A stretch of 64,000 nt of DNA from Hetaerina americana (taxonomy: Eukaryota > Arthropoda > Insecta > Odonata > Calopterygidae), in assembly GCA_022747635.1 (NCBI GenBank), contig JAKTNV010000653.1:1-64000 (forward strand), read 5' to 3'. Shown here piece by piece: positions 12,608 through 24,354 of the stretch; position 1 is the stretch's first letter, and each line of letters begins with the position of its first letter. A program made the position numbers and the translations under genes. The notes beneath the pieces are model-generated. The model ran no database searches and was not told the origin of the DNA. It saw nothing but the letters and a program-made list of their open reading frames with translations.

Positions 12608-14796
12608 TTGAGGTGTTTAGAAGGCATTTATTTCATTTTTAGAAAATTTAATTTTTCACATTTTTCCATTAAAAGTGCCAATACCCCCCCCTATGGGTTC
12701 TAGGTGAAAATCTCACTCGACACATTTCAAACAAAAATGTTTCCATGGTATGTATTGTTGTTCATTTTCATCAAATAAACAAAATAAAACCCAGAATTAA
12801 TCTTGAAGGACAAGAAATGAGCATTAAAGTTGCTTCAGCCAAGGTTTTAATGTTACTAAAAGAGCCCAAAATTCTAAAAATATTGCAAAAAACAACAATC
12901 TTCTGTTTTAGAGTGAATGTTTGAGGTGTTTAGAAGGCATTTAAATCATTTTTAGAAAATTTAATTTTTCACATTTTTCCATTAAAAGTGCCAATACCCC
13001 CCCCTATGGGTTCTAGGTGAAAATCTCACTCGACACAAATCAAACAAAAATGTTTCCATGGTGTTTATTGTTGTTCATTTTCATCAAATAAACAAAATAA
13101 AACCCAGAATTAATCTTGAAGGACAAGAAATGAGCATAAAAGTTGCTTCAGAGAAAGTGTTAATGTTACTAAAAGAGCCCAAATTTCTAAAAATATTGCG
13201 AAAAACAACAATCTTCTGTTTTAGAGTGAATGTTTGAGGTGTTTAGAAGGCATTTAAATCATTTTTAGAAAATTTAATTTTTCACATTTTTCCATGAAAA
13301 GTGCCAATACCACCCCTTTGGGTTCTAGGTGAAAATCTCACTCGACACAAATCAAACAAAAATGTTTCCATGGTGTGTATTGTTGTTCATTTTCATCAAA
13401 TAAACAAAATAAAACCCAGAATTAATCCTGAAAGACAAGAAATGAGCATAAATGATGCTTCAGCCCAGGTGTTAATGTTACTATTGGAGCCCAAATTTCT
13501 AAAAATATTGCGAAAAACAACAATCTTCTGTTTTAGAGTGAATGTTTGAGGTGTTTAGAAGGCATTTATTTCATTTTTAGAAAATTTAATTTTTCACATT
13601 TTTCCATGAAAAGTGCCAATACCCCCCCTTTGGGTTCTAGGTGAAAATCCCACTCGACACAAATCAAACAAAAATGTATCCAAGGTGTGTATTGTTGTTC
13701 ATTTTCATCAAATAAACAAAATAAAACCCAGAATGTATCCTGAAAGACAATAAATGATCATAAAAGATGCTTCAGCCCAGGTGTTAATGTTACTAAAAGA
13801 GCCCGAATTTCTAAAAATATTGCGAAAAACAACAATCTTCTGTTTTAGAGTGAATGTTTGAGGTGTTTAGAAGGCATTCATTTCATTTTTAGAAAATTTA
13901 ATTTTTCACATTTTTCCATGAAAAGTGCCAATACCCCCCCCTATGGGTTCTAGGTGAAAATCTCACTCGACACATTTCAAACAAAAATTTTTCCATGGTG
14001 TTTATTGTTGTTCATTTTCATTAAATAAACAAAATAAAACCCAGAATTAATCTTGAAGGACAAGAAATGAGCATAAAAGTTGCTTCAGAGAAAGTGTTAA
14101 TGTTACTAAAAGAGCCCAAATTTCTAAAAATATTGCGAAAAACAACATCCTTCTGTTTTAGAGTGAATGTTTGAGGTGTTTAGAAGGCATTTATTTCATT
14201 TTTAGAAAATTTAATTTATCACATTTTTCCAGAAAAAGTGCCAATACCCCCCCCTTTGGGTTCTAGGTGAAAATCCCACTCGACACAAATCAAACAAAAA
14301 TGTATCCAAGGTGTGTATTGTTGTTCATTTTCATCAAATAAACAAAATAAAACCCAGAATGTATCCTGAAAGACAATAAATGATCATAAAAGATGCTTCA
14401 GCCCAGGTGTTAATGTTACTAAAAGAGCCCAAATTTCTAAAAATATGGCGAAAAAAAACAATCTTCTGTTTTAGAGTGAATGTTTGAGGTGTTTAAAAGG
14501 CATTTATTTCATTTTTAGAAAATTTAATTTTTCACATTTTTCCATGAAAAGTGCCAATACCCCCCCCTTTGGATCCTAGGTGAAAATCTCACTCGACACA
14601 AATCAAACAAAAATGTTTCCATGGTGTTTATTGTTGTTCATTTTCATCAAATAAACAAAATAAAACCCAGAATTAATCTTGAAGGACAAGAAATGAGCAT
14701 AAAAGATGCCTCAGCGCAAGTGTTAATGTTAGTAAAAGAGCAGTTATTTCCAAGAATATTGCGAAAAACAACAATCTTCCATTATAGAGTGAATGT
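12608..14796. repeat. Satellite monomers, mixed types
   Basis: Monomers start at 12608 (H left, gcattaaag right), 12921 (ctatggg, A right), 13234 (C-like with ctattggagccc), 13546 (B, gcccgaattt), 13858 (H, cattcattt), 14171 (B, ttccagaaaaag) and 14484 (A/D, ggatcctagg, gagcagttatttcc). Monomers 12921 and 13234 share catttaaatcattt instead of catttatttcattt. Monomers 12608 and 12921 share ccattaaaag. Such neighbouring shared variants suggest short-range duplication or conversion. There is no gene here. Confidence 0.8.
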
Positions 14797-15733
14797 TTGA
14801 GGTGTATAGAAGGCATTTATTTCATTTTTAGAAATTTTAATTTTTCACATTTTTCCATGAAAAGTGCCAATACCCCCCCTTTGGGTTCTAGGTGAAAATC
14901 TCACTCGACACAAATCAAACAAAAATGTATCCAAGGTTTGTATTGTTGTTCATTTTCATCAAATAAACAAAATAAAACCCAGAATGTATCCTGAAAGACA
15001 ATAAATGATCATTAAAGATGCTTAAGCCCAGGTAATAATGTTACTAAAAGAGCCCAAATTTCTGAAAATATTGCGAAAAACAACAATCTTCTGTTTTAGA
15101 GTGATTGTTTGAGGTGTTTAGAAGTTTTTTTTCATTTAAGGAAAATTTCATTTTTCACATTTTTCCATGAAAAGTGCCAATACCCCCCCCCTTTGGGTTC
15201 TAGGTGAAAATCCCACTCGACACAAATCAAACAAAAATGTTTCCATGGTGTTTATCGTTGTTCATTTTCGTCAAATAAACAAAATAAAGCCAAGAATGTA
15301 TCCTGAAAGACAATAAATAATCATAAAAGATGCTTCAGCCGAGGTGTTAATGTTACTAAAAGAGCCCAAATTTCTAAAAATATGGCGAAAAAAAACAATC
15401 TTCTGTTTTAGAGTGAATGTTTGAGGTGTTTAGAAGGCATTTATTTCATTTTTAGAAAATTTAATTTTTCATATTTTTCCATGAAAAGTGCCAATACCCC
15501 CCCCTTTGTGTTCTAGGTGAAAATCTCACTCGACACAAATCAATCAAAAATGTTTCCATGGTGTGTATCGATGTTCATTTTCATCAAATAAACAAAATAA
15601 AACCCAGAATTAATCTTGAAGGACAAGAAATGAGCATTAAAGTTGCTTCAGCCAAGGTTTTAATGTTACTAAAAGAGCCCAAAATTCTAAAAATATTGCG
15701 AAAAACAACAATCTTCTGTTTTAGAGTAAATGT
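14797..15733. repeat. Satellite monomers leading into the F-rich region
   Basis: Monomers start at 14797 (F; first monomer in the window with the full F right end, cattaaagatgcttaagccc), 15109 (ttttttttcatttaagg, tttatcgttg, aagccaagaatg, ataaataatc) and 15421 (catatttttcc, aatcaatc and gtatcgatg on the left, A-like gcattaaag right). Monomers 14797 and 15734 are both F type, three monomers (937 bp) apart. There is no gene here. Confidence 0.8.
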
Positions 15734-17295
15734 TTGAGGTGTTTAGAAGGCATTTATTTCATTTTTAGAAAATTTAATTTTTTACATTTTTCCATGAAAA
15801 GTGCCAATACCCCCCCTTTGGGTTCTAGGTGAAAATCTCACTCGACACAAATCAAACAAAAATGTATCCAAGGTTTGTATTGTTGTTCATTTTCATCAAA
15901 TAAACAAAATAAAACCCAGAATGTATCCTGAAAGACAATAAATGATTATTAAAGATGCTTAAGCCCAGGTAATAATGTTACTAAAAGAGCCCAAATTTCT
16001 GAAAATATTGCGAAAAACAACAATCTTCTGTTTAAGAGTGATTGTTTGAGGTGTTTAGAAGGTTTTTTTCATTTAAGGAAAATTTTATTTTTCACATTTT
16101 TCCATGAAAAGTGCCAATACCCCCCTTTTTGGGTTCTAGGTGAAAATCTCACTCGACACAAATCAAACAAAAATGTATCCAAGGTTTGTATTGTTGTTCA
16201 TTTTCATCAAATAAACAAAATAAAACCCAGAATGTATCCTGAAAGACAATTAATGATCATTAAAGATGCTTAAGCCCAGGTAATAATGTTACTAAAAGAG
16301 CCCAAATTTCTGAAAATATTGCGAAAAACAACAATCTTCTGTTTTAGAGTGAATGTTTGAGGTGTTTAGAAGGCATTTATTTCATTTTTAGAAAATTTAA
16401 TTTTTCACATTTTTCCATGAAAAGTGCCAATACCCCCCCCTTTGGGTTCTGGGTGAAAATCCCACTCAACACAAATCAAACAAAAATGTATCCAAGGTGT
16501 GTATTGTTGTTCATTTTCATTAAATAAACAAAATAAAACCCAGAATGTATCCTGAAAGACAATAAATGATCATAAAAGATGCTTCAGCCCAGGTGTTAAT
16601 GTTACTTAAAGAGCCCAAATTTCTAAAAATATGGCGAAAAAAAACAATCTTCTGTTTTAGAGTGAATGTTTGAGGTGTTTAGAAGGCATTTATTTCATTT
16701 TTAGAAAATTTAATTTTTCACATTTTTCCATGAAAAGTGCCAATACCCCCCCCTTTGGGTTCTAGGTGAAAATCTCACTCGACACAAATCAAACAAAAAT
16801 GTTTCCATGGTGTTTATTGTTGTTCATTTTCATCAAATAAACAAAATAAAACCCAGAATTAATCTTGAAGGACAAGAAATGAGCATAAAAGTTGCTTCAG
16901 AGAAAGTGTTAATGTTACTAAAAGAGCCCAAATTTCTAAAAATATTGCGAAAAACAACAATCTTCTGTTTTAGATTAAATGTTTGAGGTGTTTAGAAGGC
17001 ATTTATTTCATTTTTAGAAAATTTAATTTTTCACATTTTTCCATGAAAAGTGCCAATACCCCCCCCTTTGGGTTCTAGGTGAAAATCTCACTCGACACAA
17101 ATCAAACAAAAATGTATCCAAGGTTTGTATTGTTGTTCATTTTCATCAAATAAACAAAATAAAACCCAGAATGTATCCTGAAAGACAATAAATGATCATT
17201 AAAGATGCTTAAGCCCAGGTAATAATGTTACTAAAAGAGCCCAAATTTCTGAAAATATTGCGAAAAACAACAATATTCTGTTTTAGAGTGATTGT
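15734..17295. repeat. F-F-B-A-F cassette, copy 1
   Basis: Five monomers start at 15734 (F, with gattattaaag and ctgtttaagagtgattg at its right end), 16046 (F, tttttttcatttaagg), 16357 (B with ttctgggtg and ttacttaaagagcc), 16670 (A) and 16983 (F, ending caatattctg). The same order with the same private variants recurs at 25422 and 28235, and in part at 36413. A 4-monomer version (16046-17295) is repeated directly downstream at 17296-18545. There is no gene here. Confidence 0.85.
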
Positions 17296-18545
17296 TTGAG
17301 GTGTTTAGAAGGTTTTTTTCATTTAAGGAAAATTTTATTTTTCACATTTTTCCATGAAAAGTGCCAATACCCCCCCCTTTGGGTTCTAGGTGAAAATCCC
17401 ACTCGACACAAATCAAACAAAAATGTATCCAAGGTGTGTATTGTTGTTCATTTTCATCAAATAAACAAAATAAAACCCAGAATGTATTCTGAAAGACAAT
17501 AAATGATCATTAAAGATGCTTAAGCCCAGGTAATAATGTTACTAAAAGAGCCCAAATTTCTGAAAATATTGCGAAAAACAACAATCTTCTGTTTTAGAGT
17601 GAATGTTTGAGGTGTTTAGAAGGCATTTATTTCATTTTTAGAAAATTTAATTTTTCACATTTTTCCATGAAAAGTGCCAATACCCCCCCCCTTTGGGTTC
17701 TGGGTTAAAATCCCACTCGACACAAATCAAACAAAAATGTATCCAAGGTGTGTATTGTTGTTCATTTTCATCAAATAAACAAAATAAAACCCAGAATGTA
17801 TCCTGAAAGACAATAAATGATCATAAAAGATGCTTCAGCCCAGGTGTTAATGTTACTTAAAGAGCCCAAATTTCTTAAAATATGGCGAAAAAAAACAATC
17901 TTCTGTTTTAGAGTGAATGTTTGAGGTGTTTAGAAGGCATTTATTTCATTTTTAGAAAATTTAATTTTTCACATTTTTCCATGAAAAGTGCCAATACCCC
18001 CCCCTTTGGGTTCTAGGTGAAAATCTCACTCGACACAAATCAAACAAAAATGTTTCCATGGTGTTTATTGTTGTTCATTTTCATCAAATAAACAAAATAA
18101 AACCCAGAATTAATCTTGAAGGACAAGAAATGAGCATAAAAAATGCTTCAGAGAAAGTGTTAATGTTACTAAAAGAGCCCAAATTTCTAAAAATATTGCG
18201 AAAAACAACAATCTTCTGTTTTAGAGTAAATGTTTGAGGTGTTTAGAAGGCATTTATTTCATTTTTAGAAAATTTAATTTTTCACATTTTTCCATGAAAA
18301 GTGCCAATACCCCCCCTTTGGGTTCTAGGTGAAAATCTCACTCGACACAAATCAAACAAAAATGTATCCAAGGTTTGTATTGTTGTTCATTTTCATCAAA
18401 TAAACAAAATAAAACCCAGAATGTATCCTGAAAGACAATAAATGATCATTAAAGATGCTTAAGCCCAGGTAATAATGTTACTAAAAGAGCCCAAATTTCT
18501 GAAAATTTTGCGAAAAACAACAATATTCTGTTTTAGAGTGATTGT
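17296..18545. repeat. Tandem 4-monomer repeat of 16046-17295
   Basis: Monomers start at 17296 (tttttttcatttaagg left, cattaaag right), 17607 (B with ttctgggtt and ttacttaaagagcc), 17921 (A, gcataaaaaatgc) and 18234 (F, gaaaattttgcg, caatattctg). Offset from the previous unit is 1250 bp, exactly four monomers, with the ttctggg marker conserved at 16357 and 17607. There is no gene here. Confidence 0.84.
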
Positions 18546-21046
18546 TTGAGGTGTTTAGAAGGTTTTTTTCATTTAAGGAAAATTTTATTTTTCACATTTT
18601 TCCATGAAAAGTGCCAATACCCCCCCCTTTGGATTCTAGGTGAAAATCCCACTCGACACAAATCAAACAAAAATGTATCCAAGGTGTGTATTGTTGTTCA
18701 TTTTCATCAAATAAACAAAATAAAACCAAGAATGAATCCTGAAAGACAATAAATGATCATAAAAGATGCTTCAGCCCAGGTGTTAATGTTACTAAAAGAG
18801 CCCAAATTTCTAAAAATATGGCGAAAAAAAACAATCTTCTGTTTTAGAGTGAATGTTTGAGGTGTTTAGAAGGCATTTATTTCATTTTTAGAAAATTTAA
18901 TTTTTCACATTTTTCCATGAAAAGTGCCAATACCACCCCCCTTTGGGTTCTAGGTGAAAATCTCACTCGACACAAATCAAACAAAAATGTTTCCATGGTG
19001 TTTATTGTTGTTCATTTTCATCAAATAAACAAAATAAAACCCAGAATTAATCTTGAAGGACAAGAAATGAGCATAAAGGTTGCTTCAGAGAAAGTGTTAA
19101 TGTTACTAAAAGAGCCCAAATTTCTAAAAATATTGCGAAAAACAACAATTTTCTGTTTTAGAGTGAATGTTTGAGGTGTTTAGAAGGCATTTATTTCATT
19201 TTTAGAAAATTTAATTTTTCACATTTTTCCATGAAAAGTGCCAATACCCCCCCCTTTGGGTTCTAGGTGAAAATCCCACTCGACACAAATCAAACAAAAA
19301 TGTATCCAAGGTGTGTATTGTTGTTCATTTTCATCAAATAAACAAAATAAAACCCAGAATGTATCCTGAAAGACAATAAATGATCATAAAAGATGCTTCA
19401 GCCCAGGTGTTAATGTTACTAAAAGAGCCCAAATTTCTAAAAATATGGCGAACAAAAACAATCTTCTGTTTTAGAGTGAATGTTTGAGGTGTGTAGAAGG
19501 CATTTATTTCATTTTTAGAAAATTTAATTTTTCACATTTTTCCTTGAAAAGTGCCAATACCCCCCCCTTTGGGTTCTAGGTGAAAATCTCACTCGACACA
19601 AATCAAACAAAAATGTTTCCATGGTGTTTATTGTTGTTCATTTTCATCAAATAAACAAAATAAAACCCAGAATTAATCTTGAAGGACAAGAAATGAGCAT
19701 AAAAGATGCCTCAGCGCAAGTGTTAATGTTAGTAAAAGAGCAGTAATTTCCAAGAATATTGCGAAAAACAACAATCTTCCATTATAGAGTGAATGTTTGA
19801 GGTGTATATAAGGCATTTATTTCATTTTTAGAAATTTTAATTTTTCACATTTTTCCATGAAAAGTGCCAATACCCCCCCCTTTGGGTTCTAGGTGAAAAT
19901 CTCACTCGACACAAATCAAACAAAAATGTTTCCATGGTGTTTATTGTTGTTCATTTTCATCAAATAAACAAAATAAAACCCAGAATTAATCTTGAAGGAC
20001 AAGAAATGAGCATAAAAAATGCTTCAGAGAAAGTGTTAATGTTACTAAAAGAGCCCAAATTTCTAAAAATATTGCGAAAAACAACAATCTTCTGTTTTAG
20101 AGTAAATGTTTGAGGTGTTTAGAAGGCATTTATTTCATTTTTAGAAAATTTAATTTTTCACATTTTTCCATGAAAAGTGCCAATACCCCCCCTTTGGGTT
20201 CTAGGTGAAAATCTCACTCGACACAAATCAAACAAAAATGTATCCAAGGTTTGTATTGTTGTTCATTTTCATCAAATAAACAAAATAAAACCCAGAATGT
20301 ATCCTGAAAGACAATAAATGATCATTAAAGATGCTTAAGCCCAGGTAATAATGTTACTAAAAGAGCCCAAATTTCTGAAAATTTTGCGAAAAACAACAAT
20401 ATTCTGTTTTAGAGTGATTGTTTGAGGTGTTTAGAAGGTTTTTTTCATTTAAGGAAAATTTTATTTTTCACATTTTTCCATGAAAAGTGCCAATACCCCC
20501 CTCTTTGGGTTCTAGGTGAAAATCCCACTCGACACAAATCAAACAAAAATGTATCCAAGGTGTGTATTGTTGTTCATTTTCATCAAATAAACAAAATAAA
20601 ACCAAGAATGAATCCTGAAAGACAATAAATGATCATAAAAGATGCTTCAGCCCAGGTGTTAATGTTACTAAAAGAGCCCAAATTTCTAAAAATATGGCGA
20701 AAAAAAACAATCTTCTGTTTTAGAGTGAATGTTTGAGGTGTTTAGAAGGCATTTATTTCATTTTTAGAAAATTTAATTTTTCACATTTTTCCATGAAAAG
20801 TGCCAATACCACCCCCCTTTGGGTTCTAGGTGAAAATCTCACTCGACACAAATCAAACAAAAATGTTTCCATGGTGTTTATTGTTGTTCATTTTCATCAA
20901 ATAAACAAAATAAAACCCAGAATTAATCTTGAAGGACAAGAAATGAGCATTAAAGATGCCTCAGCGCAAGTGTTAATGTTAGTAAAAGAGCAGTAATTTC
21001 CAAGAATATTGCGAAAAACAACAATCTTCCATTATAGAGTGAATGT
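18546..21046. repeat. Six-monomer repeat region (1876-bp offset)
   Basis: Monomers start at 18546 (ggattctagg, aaccaagaatgaatcc), 18857 (A, accaccccccttt), 19171 (B, gcgaacaaaaac), 19484 (A/D, ccttgaaaag), 19797 (gtatataagg, A right with gcataaaaaatgc), 20110 (F, gaaaattttgcg), 20422 (aaccaagaatgaatcc) and 20733 (A/D, accaccccccttt). The series 17921-18234-18546-18857 recurs at 19797-20110-20422-20733 with offsets of 1876 bp (six monomers) and the same private variants. There is no gene here. Confidence 0.85.
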
Positions 21047-24000
21047 TTGAGGTGTATAGAAGGCATTTATTTCATTTTTAGAAATTTTAATTTTTCACAT
21101 TTTTCCATGAAAAGTGCCAATACCCCCCCCTTTGGGTTCTAGGTGAAAATCTCACTCGGCACGAATCGAACAAATATATTTTCATGGTGTGTATTGTTGT
21201 TCATTTTCATCAAAAACACAAAATAAAACCCAGAATAAATCATTAAAGACAAGAAATGAGCATAAAAGATGCCTCAGCGCAAGTGTTAATGTTAGTAAAA
21301 GAGCCCAAATTTCCAAAAATATTGCGAAAAAATACAATCTTCCATTATAGAGTGAATGTTTGAGGTGTATAGAAGGCATTAATTTCATTTTTAGAAATTT
21401 TAATTTTTCACATTTTTCCATGAAAAGTGCCAATACCCCCCCCTTTGGGTTCTAGGTGAAAATCTCACTCGACACAAATAAAACAAAAATGTTTCCATGG
21501 TGTGTATTGTTGTTCATTTTCATCAAATAAACAAAATAAAACCCAGAATTAATCTTGAAGGACAAGAAATGAGCATAAAAGTTGCTTCAGCCAAGGTTTT
21601 AATGTTACTAAAAGAGCCCAAATTTCTAAAAATATTGCGAAAAACAACAATCTTCTGTTTTAGAGTGAATGTTTGAGGTGTTTAGAAGGCATTTATTTCA
21701 TTTTTAGAAAATTTAATTATTCACATTTTTCCATGAAAAGTGCCAATACCCCCCCTTTGGGTTCTAGGTGAAAATCTCACTCGACACAAATCAAACAAAA
21801 ATGTATCCAAGGTTTGTATTGTTGTTCATTTTCATCAAATAAACAAAATAAAACCCAGAATGTATCCTGAAAGACAATAAATGATCATTAAAGATGCTTA
21901 AGCCCAGGTAATAATGTTACTAAGAGAGCCCAAATTTCTGAAAATATTGCGAAAAACAACAATCTTCTGTTTTAGAGTGATTGTTTGAGGTGTTTAGAAG
22001 GTTTTTTTCATTTTAGGAAAATTTTATTTTTCACATTTTTCCATGAAAAGTGCCAATACCCCCCCTTTGGGTTCTAGGTGAAAATCCCACTCGTCACAAA
22101 TCAAACAAAAATGTATCTTAGGTGTGTATTGTTGTTCATTTTCATCAAATAAACAAAATAAAACCCAGAATGTATCCTGAAAGACATAAAATGATCATAA
22201 AAGATGCTTCAGCCCAGGTGTTAATGTTACTAAAAGAGCCCAAATTTCTAAAAATATGGCGAAAAAAAACAATCTTCTGTTTTAGAGTGAATGTTTGAGG
22301 TGTTTAGAAGGCATTTATTTCATTTTTAGAAATTTAATTTTTCACATTTTTCCATGAAAAGTGCCAATACCCCCCCTTTGGGTTCTAGGTGAAAATCTCA
22401 CTCGACACAAATCAAACAAAAATGTTTCCATGGTGTTTATTGTTGTTCATTTTCATCAAATAAACAAAATAAAACCCAGAATTAATCTTGAAGGACAAGA
22501 AATGAGCATAAAAGTTGCTTCAGAGAAAGTGTTAATGTTACTAAAAGAGCCCAAATTTCTAAAAATATTGCGAAAAACAACAATCTTCTGTTTTAGAGTA
22601 AATGTTTGAGGTGTTTAGAAGGCATTTATTTCATTTTTAGAAATTTTAATTTTTCACATTTTCCATGAAAAGTGCCAATACCCCCCCCTTTGGGTTCTAG
22701 GTGAAAATCTCACTCGACACAAATCAAACAAAAATGTATCTAAGGTGTGTATTGTTGTTCACTTTCATCAAATAAACAAAATAAAACCCAGAATTAATCC
22801 TCAAAAACATGAAATGAGCATAAAAGATGCTTCAGCGCAAGTGTTAATTTTACTAAAAGAGCCCAAATTTCTAAAAATATTGCGAAAAACGACAATCTTC
22901 TGTTTTAGAGTGAATGTTTGAGGTGTTTAGAAGGCATTTATTTCATTTTTAGAAAATTTAACTTTTGACATTTTTCCATGAAAAGTGCCAATACCCCCCC
23001 TATGGGTTCTAGGTGAAAATCTCACTCGACACATTTCAAACAAAAATGTTTCCATGGTGTTTATTGTTATTCATTTTCATCAATTAAACAAAATAAAACC
23101 CAGAATTAATCTTGAAGGACAAGAAATGAGCATAAATGATGCTTCAGCCCAGGTGTTAATGTTACTATTGGAGCCCAAATTTCTAAAAATATAGCGAAAA
23201 ACAACAATCTTCTGTTTTAGAGTGAATGTTTGAGGTGTTTAGAAGGCATTTTTTCATTTTTACAAAATTTAATTTTTCACATTTTTCCATGAAAAGTGCC
23301 AAAACCCCCCCCTTTGGGTTCTAGGTGAAAATCCCACTCGACACAAATCAAACAAAAATGTATCCAAGGTGTGTATTGTTGTTCATTTTCATCAAATAAA
23401 CAAAATAAAACCCAGAATGTATCCTGAAAGACAATAAATGATCATAAAAGATGCTTCAGCCCAGGTGTTAATGTTACTAAAAGAGCCCAAATTTCTAAAA
23501 ATATGGCGAAAAAAAACAATCTTCTGTTTTAGAGTGAATGTTTGAGGTGTTTAGAAGGCATTTATTTCATTTTTAGAAAATTTAATTTTTCACATTTTTC
23601 CTTGAAAAGTGCCAATACCCCCCCCTTTGGGTTCTAGGTGAAAATCTCACTCGACACAAATCAAACAAAAATGTTTTCATGGTGTTTATTGTTGTTCATT
23701 TTCATCAAATAAACAAAATAAAACCCAGAATTAATCTTGAAGGACAAGAAATGAGCATAAAAGATGCCTCAGCGCAAATGTTAATGTTAGTAAAAGAGCA
23801 GTAATTTCCAAGAATATTGCGAAAAACAACAATCTTCCATTTTAGAGTGAATGTTTGAGGTGTATAGAAGGCATTTATTTCATTATTAGAAATTTTTTTT
23901 ATTTTTCACATTTTTCCATGAAAAGTGCCAATACCCCCCCCTTTGGGTTCTAGGTGAAAATCTCACTCGAAACGAATCAAACAAAAATGTTTCCATGGTG

Positions 24001-24354
24001 TGTATTGTTCTTCATTTTCATCAAATAAACAAAATAAAACCCAGAATAAATCATTAAAGACAATAAATGAGCGTAAAAGATGCCTCAGCGCAAGTCTTAA
24101 TGTTAGTAAAAGAGCCCAAATTTCCAAAAATATTGCGAAAATCAACAATCTTCCATTATAGAGTGAATGTTTGAGGTGTATAGAAGGCATTTATTTCATT
24201 TTTAGAAATTTTAATTTTTCACATTTTTCCATGAAAAGTGCCAATACCCCCCCCTTGGGTTCTAGGTGAAAATCTCACTCGGCACGAATCGAACAAAAAT
24301 ATTTCCATGGTGTGTATTGTGGTTCATTTTCATCAAATAAACAAAATAAAACCC
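21047..24354. repeat. Satellite monomers, parent-like region of the condensed copy at 30-32.6 kb
   Basis: Monomers start at 21047 (E, gaacaaatatatttt), 21360 (aaataaaac box, gccaaggtttt), 21673 (F, taagagagcc), 21985 (B, actcgtcac, ttttaggaaaatt), 22295 (A, ttagaaatttaatt), 22606 (G), 22918 (H left with ctattggagccc and tatagcg right), 23230 (B, cattttttcattttt), 23542 (A/D, ccttgaaaag), 23855 (D, gttcttcatt, caagtcttaatg) and 24171 (E, to 24482). Many of these private variants reappear in the same order, with monomers missing, at 31047-32606. There is no gene here. Confidence 0.84.

Noticed and set aside
18857..19174. Forward open frames of 60-106 codons recurring at the monomer period (for example here and at 25735, 41412 and 54551)
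   Set aside because: They start at TTG in the repeat, stop inside the same or next monomer, are broken or reframed by C-run length changes, and have no domain, signal or codon pattern of a protein. They are products of the satellite sequence.
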